DNA of 64,000 bases from Cohnella rhizosphaerae (lineage in GTDB: Bacteria > Bacillota > Bacilli > Paenibacillales > Paenibacillaceae): NCBI RefSeq assembly GCF_029525575.1, contig NZ_JAPDIA010000003.1:860214-924213 (forward strand), in the 5' to 3' direction. The translations under genes and the position numbers were made by a program. The notes beneath the pieces are model-generated. The model worked only from the letters and a program-made list of their open reading frames with translations. It was not told where the DNA came from and made no database searches. Each line of letters opens with the position of its first letter. The stretch's first letter is position 1. This document shows, piece by piece, positions 62,341 through 64,000 of the stretch.

Positions 62341-63559
62341 ATGGAGAGAAACCGGAAGAAACGTTATGCGCTATGGACTGGAATCGCCTTGCTTGCGGCA
62401 CTGGTCGCCGTCATGCTTTGGCCGCGCGGCGGGAACGAGAAGGATACGGGGCCGGAGGGCCATCCCTCTCCTTCTCCGTCGCAGACGCAGGAGGCGTCGC
62501 CTTCCGGCGAACCGGCAGAACCGGAAGAGCCGGTATGGACGATCGAAGACGGCTCCCTGCACTGCCTGGCGAACGGAGACGATCGCGACGACGATCTGGA
62601 GACGCTCGAGGCTTGCGCGAAGAAGGCCAAGGCGGAGGGGCTGCAGCTGCGCCTGTCCGAAGGCGAATATCGCATCGGCGACATTTGGGTCGTCGACGGC
62701 GTCAAGGTGCAGGGCGCGGGCGCGGACAAGACGGTCATCGTATCGACGGATCCGAAGCGAGGCTCGATCGATCTGGAGGGCAGCGGGCCATCGCTGAGCG
62801 ACCTGAGTCACGTCTATGCGCGAACCGTCAAGCGGGGCGACGGCGAGAACGCGAAAAACAGCATTACCGTCAGGGGAGCGAACGGCTTCCGCATCGAAAA
62901 CGTGCATGTCGACAAAGCGAGCACGGCGGGCATTCTCGTCGAGGACGCTTCCGAGGACGGCGTGATCGCGAACAACCTGGTCGAAAATACGGGCGCCGAC
63001 GGCATCCATATCACCGACGGAAGCACCCGCATCCGAATCGAGAACAACAAAGTATCGGGCACGGGGGGACGATGCCATCGCGGTCGTCAGCTACTTGAAG
63101 GACGGCGAGGTGACGCACGACGTGACGATCGCGGGCAACGACGTCGGCTACGACTCCAAGGCGAGAGGCATATCCGTCGTCGGCGGTGAAGACGTGACGA
63201 TCGAGGGCAATTCCATCCAGCGCACCGAGATGGCCGGCATTTATATCTCCGTAGAGAAGGAATGGGAGACCGCCGATACGAAAAACATTACGGTGCAAAA
63301 TAATACGATCGAGCATACCGGCATGCGCAAGAGCAGCGATCATCCGAACATTCTGGTCTATGCGTCGCACGGCAAGCTGGACGATATCACCTTCGAGGCG
63401 AACACGATCAAAAACGCCGTGAACGACGGCATCGGGGTGTGGGGCGACGGGGATTTGGGCAATATTTATTTTTCCAAAAACGTGCTCAGCGATTCTAGCA
63501 AGTCCCCTACCAATTTCAAGGGCGGCAACATCCACCTGGAAGGCAACACAGGATTTTAA
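62341..63559 (+). CDS. Membrane-anchored right-handed beta-helix protein 2, frameshifted
   Basis: About 405 residues. One N-terminal membrane helix (WTGIALLAALVAVMLWP), a Ser/Pro/Glu linker, then a beta-helix clearly paralogous to the previous gene (shared NNxVxxTGADGIHITDGS, ENNKV, GNDVGYxSKARGIxVVGG and NIHLEGNTGF/TIHLNDNKGF ends). It lacks the N-terminal module. The G6 run 63063-63068 should be G5, giving GTGDDAIAVVSYLK. GGAGG lies before ATG. Adjacent to an exopolysaccharide operon, so action on that polymer is plausible (inference). Confidence 0.82.
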
Positions 63560-63575
63560 TAATTCTTATTGACAG

Positions 63576-63608
63576 AGCGCGCCGATGCGATAACGGCGCG
63601 CTTTTTTT
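63576..63608 (+). terminator. Rho-independent terminator
   Basis: AGCGCGCCG pairs with CGGCGCGCT, followed by T7. Ends the second beta-helix gene. Confidence 0.88.
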
Positions 63609-63699
63609 GCGTTTTTGAAAAATGAGAAAAACCACTTGAAACCGTTGCCATAATATGCTTGTTTGTTTCAGATTCGGAGCCATGCGTTTAAGTTGGGGT

Positions 63700-63800
63700 C
63701 AAGAATGAGAGAGACGGACGAGCAGGCGATAGGGAGACCCCGCACCTACATAACCTGACCTTCCTCCAGGGGTCTTTCGTTCGTCGGGGTCGTCCGAATC
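63700..63800 (+). ncRNA. Structured leader RNA ahead of exopolysaccharide operon (EAR/epsC-like candidate)
   Basis: A closing stem CGGACGA (63715-63721) with TCGTCCG (63790-63796) encloses an inner stem AGACCCC (63735-63741) with GGGGTCT (63769-63775) and an unpaired GCACCTACATAACCTGACC loop. No reading frame or terminator is seen in it. Bacillales exopolysaccharide operons are known to carry the EAR (epsC) antitermination RNA; the position fits, but membership needs a covariance search. Confidence 0.55.
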
Positions 63801-63853
63801 TCCCAATCCGCAAAGCCCAGAAAATCACACAAATGAAGCGGAGGCTATCTAGA

Positions 63854-64000
63854 ATGGAGCTGCAGCACTACCTGAAGGTCGTCAAGAGATACTGGTGGAT
63901 TCCTGCTCTGCTGATCGTCGTCATCTGCACGGCCGCCTATGTTTACACCAACAAGTACGTGAAGCCCGTTTATCAAGCGTCGACGGACCTGATCGTCAAC
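63854..64000 (+). CDS. Wzz/YveK-type chain-length protein, partial
   Basis: The first 49 residues: a short cytoplasmic start MELQHYLKVVKRYWW, a membrane helix IPALLIVVICTAAYVYT, and the periplasm-side PVYQASTDLIVN typical of Wzz-family proteins (capsular polysaccharide co-polymerase; partner of a tyrosine kinase in Bacillota). GGAGG lies 10 bases before ATG. Cut by the window end. Probably the first gene of an eps/capsule operon. Confidence 0.88.
   Translation, partial: MELQHYLKVVKRYWWIPALLIVVICTAAYVYTNKYVKPVYQASTDLIVN

Noticed and set aside
63700..63800. c-di-GMP or c-di-AMP riboswitch
   Set aside because: The conserved sequence blocks of those riboswitches, as I know them, are not present.

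Overview
The window is high-GC DNA from a Gram-positive, spore-former-type Bacillota, most likely Paenibacillaceae (Cohnella or Paenibacillus-like). This rests on a GlpP antiterminator gene, a CtsR-type operator, an SLH-anchored surface protein, YesM/YesN-type two-component and ABC sugar loci, a ywqA/ywqB-like SNF2/SWIM pair, and strong AGGAGG ribosome binding sites. The genus is inferred; no rRNA or tRNA gene was seen.

More than half of the longer genes are interrupted by a single-base length change in a homopolymer, about 32 sites in 64 kb and nearly always one base too many. In every case the conserved protein continues in the neighbouring frame. I treat these as uncorrected sequencing errors, annotate each gene across its break, and give the position of each run.

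Layout. 1-250: degenerate 51-bp repeats. 269-5777: an amino-sugar/peptidoglycan salvage operon (GNAT, PIG-L deacetylase, NamZ-like, NagZ, BadF-type sugar kinase). 6010-17556: a probable glycerol-3-phosphate/glycerophosphodiester unit with glpP, two matching antiterminator/terminator leaders, a giant SLH-anchored glycerophosphodiester phosphodiesterase, a HAD phosphatase, a Ugp-like ABC transporter and a TIM-barrel protein. 17756-20482: PAP2 phosphatase, glycosyltransferase, TipAL-like MerR regulator. 20603-34488: a carbohydrate-use region with a secreted propeller protein, a YesN/YesM two-component system, a binding protein, two permeases, a GH78-like and a GH36-like enzyme. 34642-44616: uridine kinase, MHYT sensor kinase, SRPBCC protein, DUF72 protein, YvyF-like zinc protein, CDF metal exporter behind an ArsR-type operator, GNAT protein, AraC regulator and nucleoside hydrolase.

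44682-48794: a heat-shock unit (cbpA-like, clpB) with a sigma-A promoter and CtsR-like operator. 48901-49970: a gene-free repeat hub. 50030-59641: ECF sigma factor with its membrane partner, SDR oxidoreductase, GNAT protein, a small orphan ORF, the SNF2/SWIM pair and a HEAT-like protein. 60365-64000: two paralogous right-handed beta-helix proteins, a structured leader RNA and the start of an exopolysaccharide operon (Wzz-type first gene).

The most interesting items are the GlpP-type regulon with its duplicated RNA switch and tandem-GDPD surface enzyme, the intergenic repeat families (47-bp inverted arrays, a 50-bp array, a ~195-bp dispersed element in three copies), a carbohydrate-binding-like module shared by two distant secreted proteins, a candidate small minus-strand transcript near 38.3 kb, and the structured RNA ahead of the exopolysaccharide operon.
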